Source: Lactococcus hircilactis
Lineage (GTDB): Bacteria > Bacillota > Bacilli > Lactobacillales > Streptococcaceae
NCBI RefSeq assembly: GCF_009601015.1
Contig: NZ_WITJ01000003.1
Location: 142,901-206,900, forward strand
Direction: 5' to 3'
Length of the DNA stretch: 64,000 nucleotides
The position numbers and the translations under genes were made by a program. Shown in pieces: positions 1 through 8,452 of this stretch (positions within the stretch are counted from its first letter, which is position 1; every line of letters starts with the position of its first letter). The notes under the pieces were generated by a model. That model saw only the letters and a program-made list of their open reading frames with translations. It ran no database searches and was not told the origin of the DNA.

Positions 1-145
1 CAGGTAAACTTTCTCCCAAAAGTTCCGAAATTTGAGTCATGTTTTCTGGGATAGCAGGAGCCGTAAAAGCCCCAACTTCTTCGTCTTCTTCGGCATTTTC
101 AAACTTCTCATTTGCCACGATTTGTTTCAATTTTTCTACTATCAT
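1..145 (-). CDS. SUKH (SMI1/KNR4)-like protein, N-terminal part, cut by window edge
   Basis: Only the first 48 codons are in the window. The start is the ATG at 143-145, preceded by an AAGGGA ribosome site 7 nt away. After a short acidic helix (residues 15-25) the protein reads PENMTQISELLGESLP, which resembles the opening of SUKH domains (helix, then a 'LG..LP' turn before the conserved 'Y..FL' segment, which would lie outside the window). SUKH proteins often act as immunity factors against secreted toxins, but are also found in other roles. Together with the SUKH-like gene at 603-1514 it suggests a small immunity-type cluster downstream of trpC. The family is inferred from a short stretch. 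Confidence 0.55.
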   Translation of the reverse strand, partial: MIVEKLKQIVANEKFENAEEDEEVGAFTAPAIPENMTQISELLGESLP

Positions 146-160
146 TCTTTTCCCTTTTTT

Positions 161-176
161 CTGTCAGTACTGACAG
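161..176. repeat. Iterated palindrome, copy 1
   Basis: Exact CTGTCAGTACTGACAG. It lies in the 41-nt gap between two minus-strand genes and directly abuts the ribosome site of the gene at 1-145. Confidence 0.9.
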
Positions 177-186
177 CTTGTTTATA

Positions 187-561
187 CTACCAGTTCCAGA
201 ATTTTAAATTTTCAAAATGAGTTATTTTCAAATTCAAATTTAAGGCTATTTTTTCACCTTTCTCTTTTTCTAACCTTCTATTTTTGAGATCTTCTTTCGT
301 AATCTTACGAATCCATCCAAGCGCTGGAAAATCAGGCGCATCAAATTCCCATATTTGTCCACATTCTTTGCAAAGAAACCATTTATCGGAAAACCACTCT
401 TCTATTTCGTTTTCGCCAATATAAATGTGATAAGGTAACTTCACTTCAACGTCTTTAAACAAGTTTCTTCTCACTTTTTTCTCAAAAAATGATTTATATT
501 CCAGAAAGTTTCTTTCAGAATCTATTTTAACACCCCTACGCTCTTCACAATCACAAACCAT
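187..561 (-). CDS. Hypothetical protein with paired cysteine motifs
   Basis: About 124 aa from the ATG at 559-561, chosen because GGGGA lies 5 nt upstream; an earlier ATG in the frame sits almost on the Shine-Dalgarno sequence. The N-terminus carries a CDCEERRG motif (residues 3-10) and the middle carries LCKECGQIWEF followed by DFPALGW, so the four cysteines could form a zinc ribbon joining both ends. The tail is basic. I do not recognise a named family. It is flanked on both sides by 41-nt gaps that each hold a copy of the iterated palindrome, and by SUKH-like genes, so a role in the same immunity-like cluster is possible but unproven. Confidence 0.65.
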   Translation of the reverse strand: MVCDCEERRGVKIDSERNFLEYKSFFEKKVRRNLFKDVEVKLPYHIYIGENEIEEWFSDKWFLCKECGQIWEFDAPDFPALGWIRKITKEDLKNRRLEKEKGEKIALNLNLKITHFENLKFWNW

Positions 562-580
562 TGTTTTCCCCATTTCCTTT

Positions 581-596
581 CTATCAGTACTGACAG
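581..596. repeat. Iterated palindrome, copy 2 (one mismatch)
   Basis: CTATCAGTACTGACAG. It is intergenic, immediately upstream of the AAAGGA segment preceding the gene at 187-561. Confidence 0.85.
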
Positions 597-602
597 CGTT
601 TA

Positions 603-1514
603 TTATCTGTATTTTGTCATCCAAGCATTGTAAAAATCATCATGTAATTCTTTCAACTGGCGAAATGACTGATTTTCTCTGAAATTTTCTTGGTTGATTT
701 TGCTCCACACAAAGGGACTAATGCTTTCTTTCACGCTCATTTTTAGATTGGCATCCCATTTTTCATAAGCATTTGCTAAGGCAGTAAAATCATCTCTGTC
801 AATACTATTTCGCAGTTTCAAACAAAAATTAAGATACTTTTGGATGCGTTCAGCATCTGTCAGCGGTAAATGTTCAATCAGCTCTGACAAAAACTCATCT
901 ACAAGGAAAGCGTCAAAACTATCAGCTATTTCATCAAAGTAAATTTTTTCTTTATCGTAAGCCAAATATTTTTGAAGTTCGACATCATAAACATAATACC
1001 AATCAGGTGTTTCACCGACTAAATATTCATGTCTGTTTTGCCAAGTATAATTTTTCTCTATCAGCTCATTTGTCCCAAAAAGCTGATAAGCGTTGATATT
1101 TATCCCATTTATATGTCGCAAAAAATCAATATATTCAGGGGCAAGAAGATCTCCAGTTCCGCCAAATTCATGCCAAAAGGTATACTGAAAATGGCTGATT
1201 TCTTTATCTTTAGCACCCGCATTGAGTGGTGAAAGTCGTTTAAGATAGGTTTTCTTATCCTGTTCAAGTCGTATCTGATAACTGACTTGATTTTCATGAC
1301 CTAATTGCTGGATACGCTTTTTCTCCTTTTTCCTACGAGAAAGCCCAACCAGAAACCAGCCAGCAAAAATGATGAGATAACAAACGAGAAAATAAACCAT
1401 GAATTTTGTCGAATAGACCGCTGGCGACACAAAAGCTAAAAGACGCCAGATTGCAGCGGCTGCAATGAAGCACCAAAATGCACTCTTCAAAATGAAAGCT
1501 ATTTTTGATTTCAT
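603..1514 (-). CDS. Membrane-anchored SUKH-like protein
   Basis: 303 aa. The ATG at 1512-1514 has an AAGGAGG site 6 nt upstream; the longer reading frame lacks one. Two hydrophobic segments lie near residues 7-25 and 38-58, followed by a basic stretch, so the C-terminal domain probably faces the cytoplasm. Residues about 125-245 look like a SUKH/SMI1 domain: an acidic PEYIDFLRHINGI helix, then a YQLFG strand and an aromatic-rich core (PDWYYVYD). Some SUKH proteins bind and neutralise contact-dependent or polymorphic toxins; no toxin gene is visible here. The gene belongs to a minus-strand run following trpC and may be cotranscribed with it. Confidence 0.65.
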   Translation of the reverse strand: MKSKIAFILKSAFWCFIAAAAIWRLLAFVSPAVYSTKFMVYFLVCYLIIFAGWFLVGLSRRKKEKKRIQQLGHENQVSYQIRLEQDKKTYLKRLSPLNAGAKDKEISHFQYTFWHEFGGTGDLLAPEYIDFLRHINGININAYQLFGTNELIEKNYTWQNRHEYLVGETPDWYYVYDVELQKYLAYDKEKIYFDEIADSFDAFLVDEFLSELIEHLPLTDAERIQKYLNFCLKLRNSIDRDDFTALANAYEKWDANLKMSVKESISPFVWSKINQENFRENQSFRQLKELHDDFYNAWMTKYR

Positions 1515-1546
1515 CCTTTCCCTCCTTAATGAAAATCCTCTATTTT

Positions 1547-1657
1547 TTAGCAATCACCGTCAAAATAAACAGCCCGCGGCAATCTATCCGCTAAAATCCG
1601 TGCCACTGTCGTCTTGCCAATACCCATCGGACCGCCGATGAGATACAAATTTTTCAA
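1547..1657 (-). pseudogene. Truncated P-loop nucleotide kinase
   Basis: A 36-codon remnant not long enough to be called as an ordinary gene. It begins with TTG at 1655-1657, overlapping the TGA stop of the upstream gene (TTGA), with GGAGA 5 nt before it. The peptide has a clear Walker A motif, GGPMGIGKTT, followed by ADRLP and YFDGD, matching the N-terminus of AAA-type nucleotide kinases, which normally continue for another 130-150 residues with a WCW-like segment. Here the frame stops right after DGDC. The rest of the kinase is not present in the following 40 nt, so the gene was cut by a deletion. Confidence 0.7.
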
Positions 1658-2187
1658 TCTCCTATACCATACTTTCTTAACTTTTTGCGCAATTCTTGCA
1701 GTTCAGGCGTATGCCTGACTAACTCCTCATTGAGAAAATTACATATTTCATCATTTTTCTCACAAGGTAAGTGTAGCAAAAGCTCTCGATTCAACGTTTT
1801 ATCCTTTGGATAGCTTGAAAAATATTTATAACGCATTCCTTCCTTTCCAATCACATCCAAATAATAGGACAGACCTCCACCATTAGGCAATGGTAAGGAA
1901 TTAATCTCAAAACGCTCAATATCTGCCCATAGAAAAGGAAGATTTTTAGGACAGTTCTTATTTCCTAAAAAAAGATTTCGATAACGAATACCCACGTCAT
2001 CAATATCAACTGTACGAATTGTACCAATAATCATCAAAGAAAGACATAAAAAGAAAAATGCAAAAAACCAGCCACCAGGACCTAACGCTGCCATAAAAAG
2101 CCCCATACCGATACCTCCTATCAGTATCATAGCAAGTTTTCCACTCACAAAAGTTTGATGATAAGGGAGTTGATAGACTTTGTTCAT
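1654..2187 (-). CDS. Hypothetical membrane protein, two TM segments plus soluble domain
   Basis: 177 aa. The ATG at 2185-2187 was chosen because AAGGAAAG precedes it; the frame is open further upstream. Residues about 14-58 hold two closely spaced hydrophobic helices (KLAMILIGGIGMGLFM and WFFAFFFLCLSLMIIG), followed by a beta-rich stretch (VDIDDVGIRYRNLFLG, IPWADIERFE-like) similar to the PH-like membrane proteins often found beside immunity genes. The C-terminus is highly charged. The stop overlaps the TTG of the kinase fragment, a sign of former translational coupling. The function is unknown. Confidence 0.65.
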   Translation of the reverse strand: MNKVYQLPYHQTFVSGKLAMILIGGIGMGLFMAALGPGGWFFAFFFLCLSLMIIGTIRTVDIDDVGIRYRNLFLGNKNCPKNLPFLWADIERFEINSLPLPNGGGLSYYLDVIGKEGMRYKYFSSYPKDKTLNRELLLHLPCEKNDEICNFLNEELVRHTPELQELRKKLRKYGIGD

Positions 2188-2222
2188 TTCATACTTTCCT
2201 TTCTTACTCTTTTTAAAACATG

Positions 2223-2495
2223 TCAAATTTGATAACGTTTCTTTGGGAAATGCTCTCTGATGTCGAGAATCAACTTTGTCGTCTCTTCATAAGTGCATTC
2301 ATACCACAAACTTCCCCGTTCACTTGATTTCCAATGCCATACACCATCATCAAACCATATTTCAGTCAGCGGATCCCAGCCAAGTAATAATCTATCACCA
2401 AACACTCGGATAATCTGTCCGTAATGATTAGGAAATTTAGGGACACCATCTAAAGCAGCAGAATATAATTCGTTAACGTTACTGATTTCGCTCAT
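2223..2495 (-). CDS. Small hypothetical protein
   Basis: 90 aa. The ATG at 2493-2495 has GAGG 8 nt upstream; a GTG two codons earlier overlaps the trpC stop but is too close to that site. The sequence is rich in aromatic residues (WDPLTEIWFDDGVWHW, LWYECTYEE), typical of small all-beta accessory proteins, and has no membrane segment or cysteine motif. It follows trpC without a gap and is probably on the same transcript. I do not recognise the family. Confidence 0.55.
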   Translation of the reverse strand: MSEISNVNELYSAALDGVPKFPNHYGQIIRVFGDRLLLGWDPLTEIWFDDGVWHWKSSERGSLWYECTYEETTKLILDIREHFPKKRYQI

Positions 2496-2497
2496 TT

Positions 2498-3289
2498 TCA
2501 CTGCCTCTTTCTCGCAATTTTTAAATTCTTTAGCGCCTTTGCCACATTTCCAGATTGCATCAGCGCGGTGCCGACCAAAATCGCGTTGAAATCAGGTGCC
2601 AAAACTGTCGCTTCTTGCGTACCAAAGACGCCCGACTCCGATATATAGACCGTTTCAGGCTTGAAATCGTGAAACAAATCCAAGGAATTTTGCAGACTGA
2701 CCTCAAAGGTTTTGAGATTGCGATTGTTCACGCCGATTATTTTAGCGCCAAGCCCGTGCGCAATGTCAAGTTCCGCCTGATTGTGTGTTTCCACCAAAAT
2801 CTCCAAGCCAAGATTTTCCGCATACTCATAAAGCTCTTTCAAACGATTTTCATTTCCCTCAAAGCAAGCAACAATCAGTAAAATCACGGTCGCACCAGCC
2901 CAAACCGCGCGTCTGATCTGCTTTTCATCAATGATAAAATCCTTGTTCAACGTTGGAATCGCAACATTCGCTGAAATTTCACGCAAATAATCAATCTCGC
3001 CCTTGAAAAACACAGGGTCGGTCAACACCGAAATCATCGCAGCACCTGCTTGTTCATAACTTTTCGCCTGCGCCAGCAAATCAACCTCAGTATTGATGTC
3101 GCCAAGTGAAGGCGAAGCTTTTTTGCACTCCGCAATAATCTGCAACTCAGCCGTATTTTCGTACAAAAAATCATACAACTTGTAAGTCGCACGGACGTTG
3201 CCGAAATCACTAAACTCCGCCATTTCAGCCACTTCACGTGCTTTTTCAGACATTATCGTCTCTAAAAATTTTCCTGGTTTGATGTTCAT
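2498..3289 (-). CDS. trpC: Indole-3-glycerol-phosphate synthase
   Basis: 263 aa, normal for the family. It closes the indole ring by decarboxylating CdRP to indole-3-glycerol phosphate in tryptophan synthesis. A (beta/alpha)8 barrel is indicated by ECKKASPS (residues 54-61, catalytic and phosphate-binding lysines), LNKDFIID near 115, NNRNLKTF near 180 and SESGV near 217. The ATG at 3287-3289 overlaps the TGA of the DUF3977 gene (ATGA), so the two are translationally coupled. trpC is thus separated from trpEGD by about 3.4 kb and sits at the end of an unrelated overlapping gene chain; trpF, trpB and trpA are not in the window. Confidence 0.95.
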   Translation of the reverse strand: MNIKPGKFLETIMSEKAREVAEMAEFSDFGNVRATYKLYDFLYENTAELQIIAECKKASPSLGDINTEVDLLAQAKSYEQAGAAMISVLTDPVFFKGEIDYLREISANVAIPTLNKDFIIDEKQIRRAVWAGATVILLIVACFEGNENRLKELYEYAENLGLEILVETHNQAELDIAHGLGAKIIGVNNRNLKTFEVSLQNSLDLFHDFKPETVYISESGVFGTQEATVLAPDFNAILVGTALMQSGNVAKALKNLKIARKRQ

Positions 3290-3552
3290 TGATGACCCCA
3301 TTTCCCAACTACTACTTTAAAATTATTTCTTGTTTTCTTTTTGACCGCTAGATGTGGTTTTTGACGATCTAAAACAAGGACACGTTTTCCCAACCAAATC
3401 CTGACATAATGCGATTCTATCTGTTTAAGTTTGAGTCGCTTTTTCATCCGATCTTCCGTCCCATCATCATGCTCAATTTCCAGACTTTTCCCAAAGCCAA
3501 AGCGGTTGTAATCCAGATCAAAGCCAATTTCTATAAAAATTTTATTCGCCAT
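3286..3552 (-). CDS. DUF3977-type small protein
   Basis: 88 aa, from the ATG at 3550-3552, which overlaps the 3' end of the VOC gene by 11 nt; the frame is open far upstream but that part is a shadow of the VOC gene. The pattern FIEIGFD...SLEIEHDDGTEDR...YVRIWLGKRVLVLD...FKVVVGKWG fits the DUF3977 family of small basic proteins in lactic acid bacteria. The function is unknown. It overlaps both neighbours and is translationally coupled to trpC. Confidence 0.65.
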   Translation of the reverse strand: MANKIFIEIGFDLDYNRFGFGKSLEIEHDDGTEDRMKKRLKLKQIESHYVRIWLGKRVLVLDRQKPHLAVKKKTRNNFKVVVGKWGHQ

Positions 3553-3925
3553 TTGTGTGTGCCGCCCCATTGTGACATACTGCCTCGATCCGATAACCGT
3601 CAGGATCAATGACAAATGCCGCATAATAGCCATCGTGGTAACTTTCTCGATATCCAGGTGCACCATTATCTCTTCCACCATTGGCAAGCGCTGCGCTGTA
3701 AAAAGCATCCACAGCAGCGTTATTTTCCGCTTGAAAAGCCAGATGAAAGGGATACGGCGTGCCGTTACCAAACCACAAATAACCATCACGCGTCTCTCCC
3801 GTCTGAAACGTTAGTCCATAAGCATTTTCACGAAAAAGCACGCCTCCCAAAGGGCGCAAAACCGCTGTATAAAACGCTTTTGTCCGTGCCAAATCCTGCA
3901 CATGAAGATCCATGTGATCAATCAT
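3542..3925 (-). CDS. VOC (glyoxalase/bleomycin resistance) family protein
   Basis: 127 aa with two beta-alpha-beta-beta-beta halves: MIDHMDLHVQDLARTKAFY at the start and FHLAFQAENNAAVDAFYSAA in the middle, ending with AFVIDPDGYRIEAV. Metal-ligand candidates are His4, the central His and Glu near 117. VOC proteins are metal-dependent lyases, dioxygenases or drug-binding proteins; the substrate cannot be told from sequence. The AAGGAGGG site lies inside the end of the GNAT gene, 6 nt before the ATG, and the genes overlap by 8 nt. Confidence 0.85.
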   Translation of the reverse strand: MIDHMDLHVQDLARTKAFYTAVLRPLGGVLFRENAYGLTFQTGETRDGYLWFGNGTPYPFHLAFQAENNAAVDAFYSAALANGGRDNGAPGYRESYHDGYYAAFVIDPDGYRIEAVCHNGAAHTNGE

Positions 3926-4361
3926 TTTTTACCCTCCTTATCATCACAAAACTAATGCCATCCACAGGATTCATCCTTTTTTCACCTGTTTTCACAAATC
4001 CCACTTTTTCATAAAATGAATCCGCTGGTGGACGCGCCGACACAGTGCATTTCTCAAAATCAGATTCCTGAAGTTCTTGAAAGAGTGCCTTCACAAGCGC
4101 AGTACCAATCCCTGCTTTCTGCCTGTCCTTTTTGATGGCAAAGGCACAAAGCTGCGCTGTTTTAGGGGCTTTCACAAAATAATTCAGACTGCCAATCAGC
4201 TTTCCATTCTCAACTGCTCCAAAAAACTGATTCTCAGTTTCATAGCTCAAATTCTCATCATAGATAGAAAAGCCCCAAGGTTGTCGTAAAATTTCATCAC
4301 GCAACTCAAGTGTTTCTTGATAAAGCGCCATATCGCGCGATGTGTAGCGAATGATTTCCAT
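3918..4361 (-). CDS. GNAT family N-acetyltransferase
   Basis: 147 aa. The ATG at 4359-4361 with GAGG 6 nt upstream is preferred to an upstream TTG overlapping ogt. GNAT fold features are visible: LCAFAIKKDRQKAGIGTALVKAL (the Q/R-x-x-G-x-G/A acetyl-CoA loop near residues 83-95) and the C-terminal FYEKVGFVKTGE beta-bulge segment. It starts 9 nt after ogt ends and overlaps the VOC gene. The acyl acceptor is unknown. Confidence 0.85.
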   Translation of the reverse strand: MEIIRYTSRDMALYQETLELRDEILRQPWGFSIYDENLSYETENQFFGAVENGKLIGSLNYFVKAPKTAQLCAFAIKKDRQKAGIGTALVKALFQELQESDFEKCTVSARPPADSFYEKVGFVKTGEKRMNPVDGISFVMIRRVKND

Positions 4362-4369
4362 ATCTTCCC

Positions 4370-4867
4370 TCAAAATAAGTTTAATTGCTCAGGCAAATCA
4401 ACACCTTCCAACGCCAATAAATACCGTTTTGCCGATAAACCACCGGCATAACCCGTCAAACTTCCACCAGCGCCCAGCACCCGATGACAGGGAATAATCA
4501 CAGAAATCGGATTGTGTCCGACCGCGCCACCAATCGCCTGACCTGATCTTATCCCTAATTTTCTCGCGATTTCCCCATAAGTTGTCGTTTGACCCGCTGG
4601 AATTTCACACAAAATCTGCCAGACTTTATGCCGAAATTCCGAACCCTCTGGTGCAAACGAAAGCTCCATAATTTCAGGCTTTTCTCCAGAAAAATACGCG
4701 TCTAACCAGTTTTTCGTTTGCTCAAAAATCGGTAAATCTTTCTCTTCAAATGCTGCTATATCTGGAAAATATTTCTGATTTTCCAGATAACAGCCCGTTA
4801 AACTCACCCCGTCAGAAGTCAGCAGATACAGTCCCAAAGGGGAATGGTAACGTGTTTTATAGTTCAT
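4370..4867 (-). CDS. ogt: Methylated-DNA--protein-cysteine methyltransferase
   Basis: 165 aa. This suicide repair enzyme moves the methyl group from O6-methylguanine onto its active-site cysteine, seen here in PCHRV (Cys127), preceded by the helix-turn-helix region with TTTYGEIARKLG and followed by GYAGGLSAKRYLLALEG. AAGGAG lies 4-5 nt before the ATG. It is in a tight minus-strand chain between the S66 peptidase and the GNAT gene; nothing points to an Ada-type regulatory domain. The symbol follows the short Ogt class. Confidence 0.92.
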   Translation of the reverse strand: MNYKTRYHSPLGLYLLTSDGVSLTGCYLENQKYFPDIAAFEEKDLPIFEQTKNWLDAYFSGEKPEIMELSFAPEGSEFRHKVWQILCEIPAGQTTTYGEIARKLGIRSGQAIGGAVGHNPISVIIPCHRVLGAGGSLTGYAGGLSAKRYLLALEGVDLPEQLNLF

Positions 4868-4889
4868 TTTTCTCCTTTTCTCGCAACTC

Positions 4890-5864
4890 TCAACCTTTTA
4901 AAATTTTGAGAGATAAAGTTGCCGTATCAACACTCACTTCGCCACCCAGCGGAAAAGTAAAAATCGGCTGCGTGTGTCCAAAATCAACATCATAAATCAC
5001 TGGTATTTCTTGCAATATCGGATATTTATCTAAGATGAAACGAAGCATTTCCTCAGACATTTCACTTTCTTTTGGAAAGCGTCCCAACACAAGTCCCTTT
5101 AAGTCTGTGTTGATTTGTAAAAACTGCGCTAATAAGCGGTCAAACTCTGTATATTCGCCCTCTTCAGCTTCTTCAAGAAAAGCAATCGGAGCATTGATTT
5201 TCCTAAGATATTCTGTTCCTGCCTGTAAACCATAAGTTTGGATATTTCCACCAATAATCGTCCCTTCAGCTTTCCCATGATGGTAAACCTTCCATTCATT
5301 TTTCAGCGGATGACGGGGCAATGTTGGGTCAAACCAAGAATCACTCGTATAAACATCATTTGCCGACAAGTCATAAGAAGTCGTACCAGAGACCGCTTTT
5401 AACCATTCTTTTGTTTGAAATTCTTGAAGTTCATTCATTTTAAACGAAGAATAGGCAGGCGAATAGTAAGTAACCAAGCCTGTTTTTGCAAAAATCGCAT
5501 TGTGCAGACTTGTCGTATCGGAATAACCAAAGAAAAATTTCGGATGTTCCTGCACGAGCTGCCAATCAATATAAGGCAGGAGTTCATTACAATTAAAACC
5601 GCCAATCGTTGTCATCACCGCTTTGACATTTTTATCTGCAAAAGCATCGTGAAAATCTGCTACACGCGATGCAATGCTTGCCGAAAACAAGCGGTCATTT
5701 TCATCAATATGTGCGCCAAAAGTAACGGTAAAGCCAAGTGCTTCCAAACGTTCTTTAGCAATGCGGTTATCTTCAAAGCCACCAACGCGCGCCATACTTG
5801 AACTCGGTGAAATCACGCGGATTTCATCACCTTTTTGTAATTTTACTGGATAAATTTTTTGCAT
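4890..5864 (-). CDS. S66 family peptidase (LD-carboxypeptidase-like)
   Basis: 324 aa. Family S66 includes LD-carboxypeptidases that trim murein tetrapeptides and MccF-type self-immunity enzymes that cleave microcin C. Visible features are RVISPSS at the N-terminus, TTIGGFNCNELLPYID near 85-100, GYSDTT with the nucleophile Ser115, and a C-terminal DVDFGHTQPIFTFPLGG segment containing the catalytic His. The NELLPYID and GYSD spacing is closer to the MccF/'S66 peptidase' branch than to LdcA, so a role in resistance to nucleotide-peptide antibiotics is as likely as wall recycling. AAAAGGAG precedes the ATG. Confidence 0.85.
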   Translation of the reverse strand: MQKIYPVKLQKGDEIRVISPSSSMARVGGFEDNRIAKERLEALGFTVTFGAHIDENDRLFSASIASRVADFHDAFADKNVKAVMTTIGGFNCNELLPYIDWQLVQEHPKFFFGYSDTTSLHNAIFAKTGLVTYYSPAYSSFKMNELQEFQTKEWLKAVSGTTSYDLSANDVYTSDSWFDPTLPRHPLKNEWKVYHHGKAEGTIIGGNIQTYGLQAGTEYLRKINAPIAFLEEAEEGEYTEFDRLLAQFLQINTDLKGLVLGRFPKESEMSEEMLRFILDKYPILQEIPVIYDVDFGHTQPIFTFPLGGEVSVDTATLSLKILKG

Positions 5865-6023
5865 AAAATACTCCTTTTATGTGATTTGATTTCTAAACTC
5901 ACAACATCCTATAAAATGATGAGATTTTTTTAATTCTTACGATTCTATTTTGTTCAAAAAGTATCACGTGCTTTTCCGTGCTTTTTTCTTTTCACTTTTT
6001 GAGCATCCGCTAACGCGACGAAT

Positions 6024-6039
6024 CTGTCAGTACTGACAG
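6024..6039. repeat. Iterated palindrome, copy 3
   Basis: Exact CTGTCAGTACTGACAG in the 215-nt gap between the TMEM175-like gene and the S66 peptidase gene. I see no other clear element in that gap. Confidence 0.9.
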
Positions 6040-6079
6040 ATACTTTGAGTTTTCTTTCCCATGTTCTGGCAGCTTTTGC

Positions 6080-6649
6080 TTAATTTCCTTGTGTTTTTGG
6101 GGCTAATTGCATAAAAATAGCCATGATTGAGAAAAAAAGTACGGTTAAAAGCACATAAAATGGCCAAATCCAAACAATCACAAATCCCGAAACAAGCACG
6201 AAAAGGGAGAGCCGTCGATAAAAGCCACCATACGGCCGCGACAGCCCTTTAATATGCGGATTTTCGCGAATCAGCTCAAACTCTGTCAAATTATAGGAAA
6301 CTGACCAAAGCGTGATGACGATAAGGTAGAGAAATTCAGGAATAATCCCACTCGGCTGACTTCCGACAAATGCTGTGACCCACGGAAATAAACTCATCGA
6401 AAAAATCCATAATCCCGTCCACCAATAAATCCGCACGTTGATCGTTTTCACCTCACGAAATAGTGCATGATGATTAAACCAAACCGACCAGATCATTAAA
6501 AAGCTCAGCAGGTAAGCAAAAAAAGGCAATCCAAGATCTGTCAGTGCTGACAGACTCGCATTTTTTGGTCGCGGCAAATCCAGCACCATAATCGTCGCAA
6601 TAATTGCCACAATTGCATCTGTAAAAGCTAAAAATCGCTCTTTTGCCAT
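6080..6649 (-). CDS. TMEM175-family potassium channel protein
   Basis: 189 aa with about six hydrophobic segments. The N-terminus MAKERFLAFTDAIVAIIATIMVLDL fits the 'RFxxFTDA' signature of the first helix in the TMEM175 (DUF1211) family, whose bacterial members form tetrameric potassium channels in the cytoplasmic membrane. It lies 29 nt after trpD on the same strand and may be read through from the trp operon. The palindrome at 6538-6553 is inside the gene and encodes LSALTD between helices 1 and 2. Confidence 0.85.
   Translation of the reverse strand: MAKERFLAFTDAIVAIIATIMVLDLPRPKNASLSALTDLGLPFFAYLLSFLMIWSVWFNHHALFREVKTINVRIYWWTGLWIFSMSLFPWVTAFVGSQPSGIIPEFLYLIVITLWSVSYNLTEFELIRENPHIKGLSRPYGGFYRRLSLFVLVSGFVIVWIWPFYVLLTVLFFSIMAIFMQLAPKTQGN
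6538..6553. repeat. Iterated palindrome, copy 4 (TG centre)
   Basis: CTGTCAGTGCTGACAG inside the TMEM175-like gene, encoding LSALT in an inter-helix loop. Confidence 0.85.
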
Positions 6650-6678
6650 CTCAAATCTCCTTTTGACCGGCAGTATTT

Positions 6679-7689
6679 TTACTCACCGACTTGCTCTTTT
6701 TGTAAAGCTCTGAGTTTTTCAAGCGCTGCGCCATTTGCAATCACGTCGCGCGCAAGACTAATTCCTTCTTTAATCGTTGAAACTTTTCCCGCTGCATAAA
6801 ATCCTAGTCCAGCGTTGAGCACTGTTGTTTCAAGATAAGGACTGGCGCTATTTTTGAGGACATTCTCAAGGATTTTCGCATTTTCAGGGGCTTCGCCTCC
6901 ACGAATATCATTCAACGTCACTTCTTCCATTCCCAAATCCGCAGCAGTAAATTCATGCAGGCTGATGTCGCCATTTTCTAAAAGTGCGTAGTGATTAACA
7001 CCAAAAAGTGTTGCCTCATCCACATTATTTTGGCCTGTGATGACAATGGCGCGCTTGCGTCCAAGTCCTTTCAAGACCTCAGCCGTTGTTTGCAATAAAT
7101 CTGGACGACTGGTGCCCAAAAGTTGTGTTTCAAGTGGTACTGGATTGATTAACGGCCCTGTCAAGTTCATGATTGTAGGAATTTCAAGTTGCCTGCGAAC
7201 AGGTGTAAAATATTTCATGGCAGGGTGCAGATTTTGTGCGAAAAGAAAGACCAATCCAATCTTATCAAAAACAGCGGCCAATTTTTCAGGAGAAAGATAA
7301 AGATTAATCCCTAGCGCTTCAAGAACATCGGCAGAACCTGATTTGCTGGTAATTGAGCGATTGCCGTGCTTTGCCATGTGTACACCTCCCGCAGCAAGGA
7401 CAAAAGCGGCGGTTGTCGAGATATTAAAGCTAAAACTCCGATCTCCTCCTGTGCCACAATTATCCATTGCATCTGTAAATTGTGTCGGGATCGTTACTGC
7501 TGCACGTTGCAAAGCTTTCGCAAGTCCTGTGAGTTCTGAACTTGATTCACCTTTCATTTTTAGGGCAACAAGGAAAGCAGCGATTTGGACTTCGCTAAGT
7601 TCGCCTTGGATAATGCTGTTGGCGAGCATATTCATTTCATTGACGGTCATATCACGGTTTTGCATGACTTTTTCGAGTTCATTTTTCAT
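6679..7689 (-). CDS. trpD: Anthranilate phosphoribosyltransferase
   Basis: 336 aa. It transfers phosphoribose from PRPP to anthranilate, the second step of the tryptophan branch. Diagnostic motifs are [20 protein letters not shown] (residues about 80-99, PRPP site), [21 protein letters not shown], and the DEATLFG segment near 225 that binds magnesium. It starts 19 nt after the unknown 247-aa gene ends and uses an AGAAGA ribosome site. Confidence 0.96.
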   Translation of the reverse strand: MKNELEKVMQNRDMTVNEMNMLANSIIQGELSEVQIAAFLVALKMKGESSSELTGLAKALQRAAVTIPTQFTDAMDNCGTGGDRSFSFNISTTAAFVLAAGGVHMAKHGNRSITSKSGSADVLEALGINLYLSPEKLAAVFDKIGLVFLFAQNLHPAMKYFTPVRRQLEIPTIMNLTGPLINPVPLETQLLGTSRPDLLQTTAEVLKGLGRKRAIVITGQNNVDEATLFGVNHYALLENGDISLHEFTAADLGMEEVTLNDIRGGEAPENAKILENVLKNSASPYLETTVLNAGLGFYAAGKVSTIKEGISLARDVIANGAALEKLRALQKEQVGE

Positions 7690-7708
7690 TTTTATCTTCT
7701 TTCTGAAA

Positions 7709-8452
7709 TTATTTTTTTCTTAATTTGGCAAAAATGCTTTTGGAATGAGGCGTTAATTTTCCGCTGAGATAAAATTCTCCTGTGAGAATATCTCCGACGT
7801 CTGGAAGTTCAGCAAAGAATTTCAATGACGCGACAACATCAATTATTCCCACGATACTTTCTGTTTTCAACCAGAGAAATTTTTGATTCGTCCATTCATT
7901 TTTTAACACTTTACGTTCAAGTATTTTTCCAGCAAATCCTGCATTGGGTGAGCCATTAAAAGAGCCATAACTGATATAATAATTGCTGCTATACTGATAT
8001 TTTACCTTTTCTTGACTTGCATAATAATCTTCTTCGCTGCGAAAACTGCTAATTTTTTCAGGAAAAGCGGTTAACTGTAAGTTAAAGTCTGTTTTTTTAT
8101 CTGCTTTTAGGTTGGCAACATTGACACAATCAAAAAATATCGGCGTGCTCTCTTCTTTTGTTTGAGCATCAATACACCAAACGCCAAGTACCGCCTCTAA
8201 TTTCCCTTTGATTTCATCACTAACTTCTTGATTCATTCTGACGTTTATTTTGCTCTCACCATCAAAATGCGGAGCAAAACCTTGCTGTTTTGTGACAGGA
8301 TCTTTAAAAAACCACAAACTTGCACCACTTTTAGACTGAGCAATACTATAGTTTCCTACGGTAATGCTTGATCTTCCAAATGCTGGGAGAAGTGCTTTAA
8401 ATGCCTCAAAATTTTCAACTTCAAGACCAATATCAGCGATGTGTGAGACCAT
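7709..8452 (-). CDS. Unknown protein inserted between trpG and trpD
   Basis: 247 aa; it overlaps the end of trpG by 20 nt, with GGAG 7 nt before its ATG. No membrane segment or signal peptide. The N-terminus ([22 protein letters not shown]) looks like the first strand-helix of a VOC-like fold, and the middle is rich in aromatic residues ([18 protein letters not shown]). The C-terminus has a hydrophobic strand ([12 protein letters not shown]) and a [13 protein letters not shown] segment that resembles a small beta barrel. I cannot name a family. Its position and overlap mean it is made with the anthranilate enzymes, so a role connected to tryptophan or indole metabolism is an inference only. 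Confidence 0.8.
   Translation of the reverse strand: MVSHIADIGLEVENFEAFKALLPAFGRSSITVGNYSIAQSKSGASLWFFKDPVTKQQGFAPHFDGESKINVRMNQEVSDEIKGKLEAVLGVWCIDAQTKEESTPIFFDCVNVANLKADKKTDFNLQLTAFPEKISSFRSEEDYYASQEKVKYQYSSNYYISYGSFNGSPNAGFAGKILERKVLKNEWTNQKFLWLKTESIVGIIDVVASLKFFAELPDVGDILTGEFYLSGKLTPHSKSIFAKLRKK

Noticed and set aside
32..220. 62-codon plus-strand frame at the window start
   Set aside because: It lies opposite the SUKH-like gene start, has no ribosome site and no protein-like composition.
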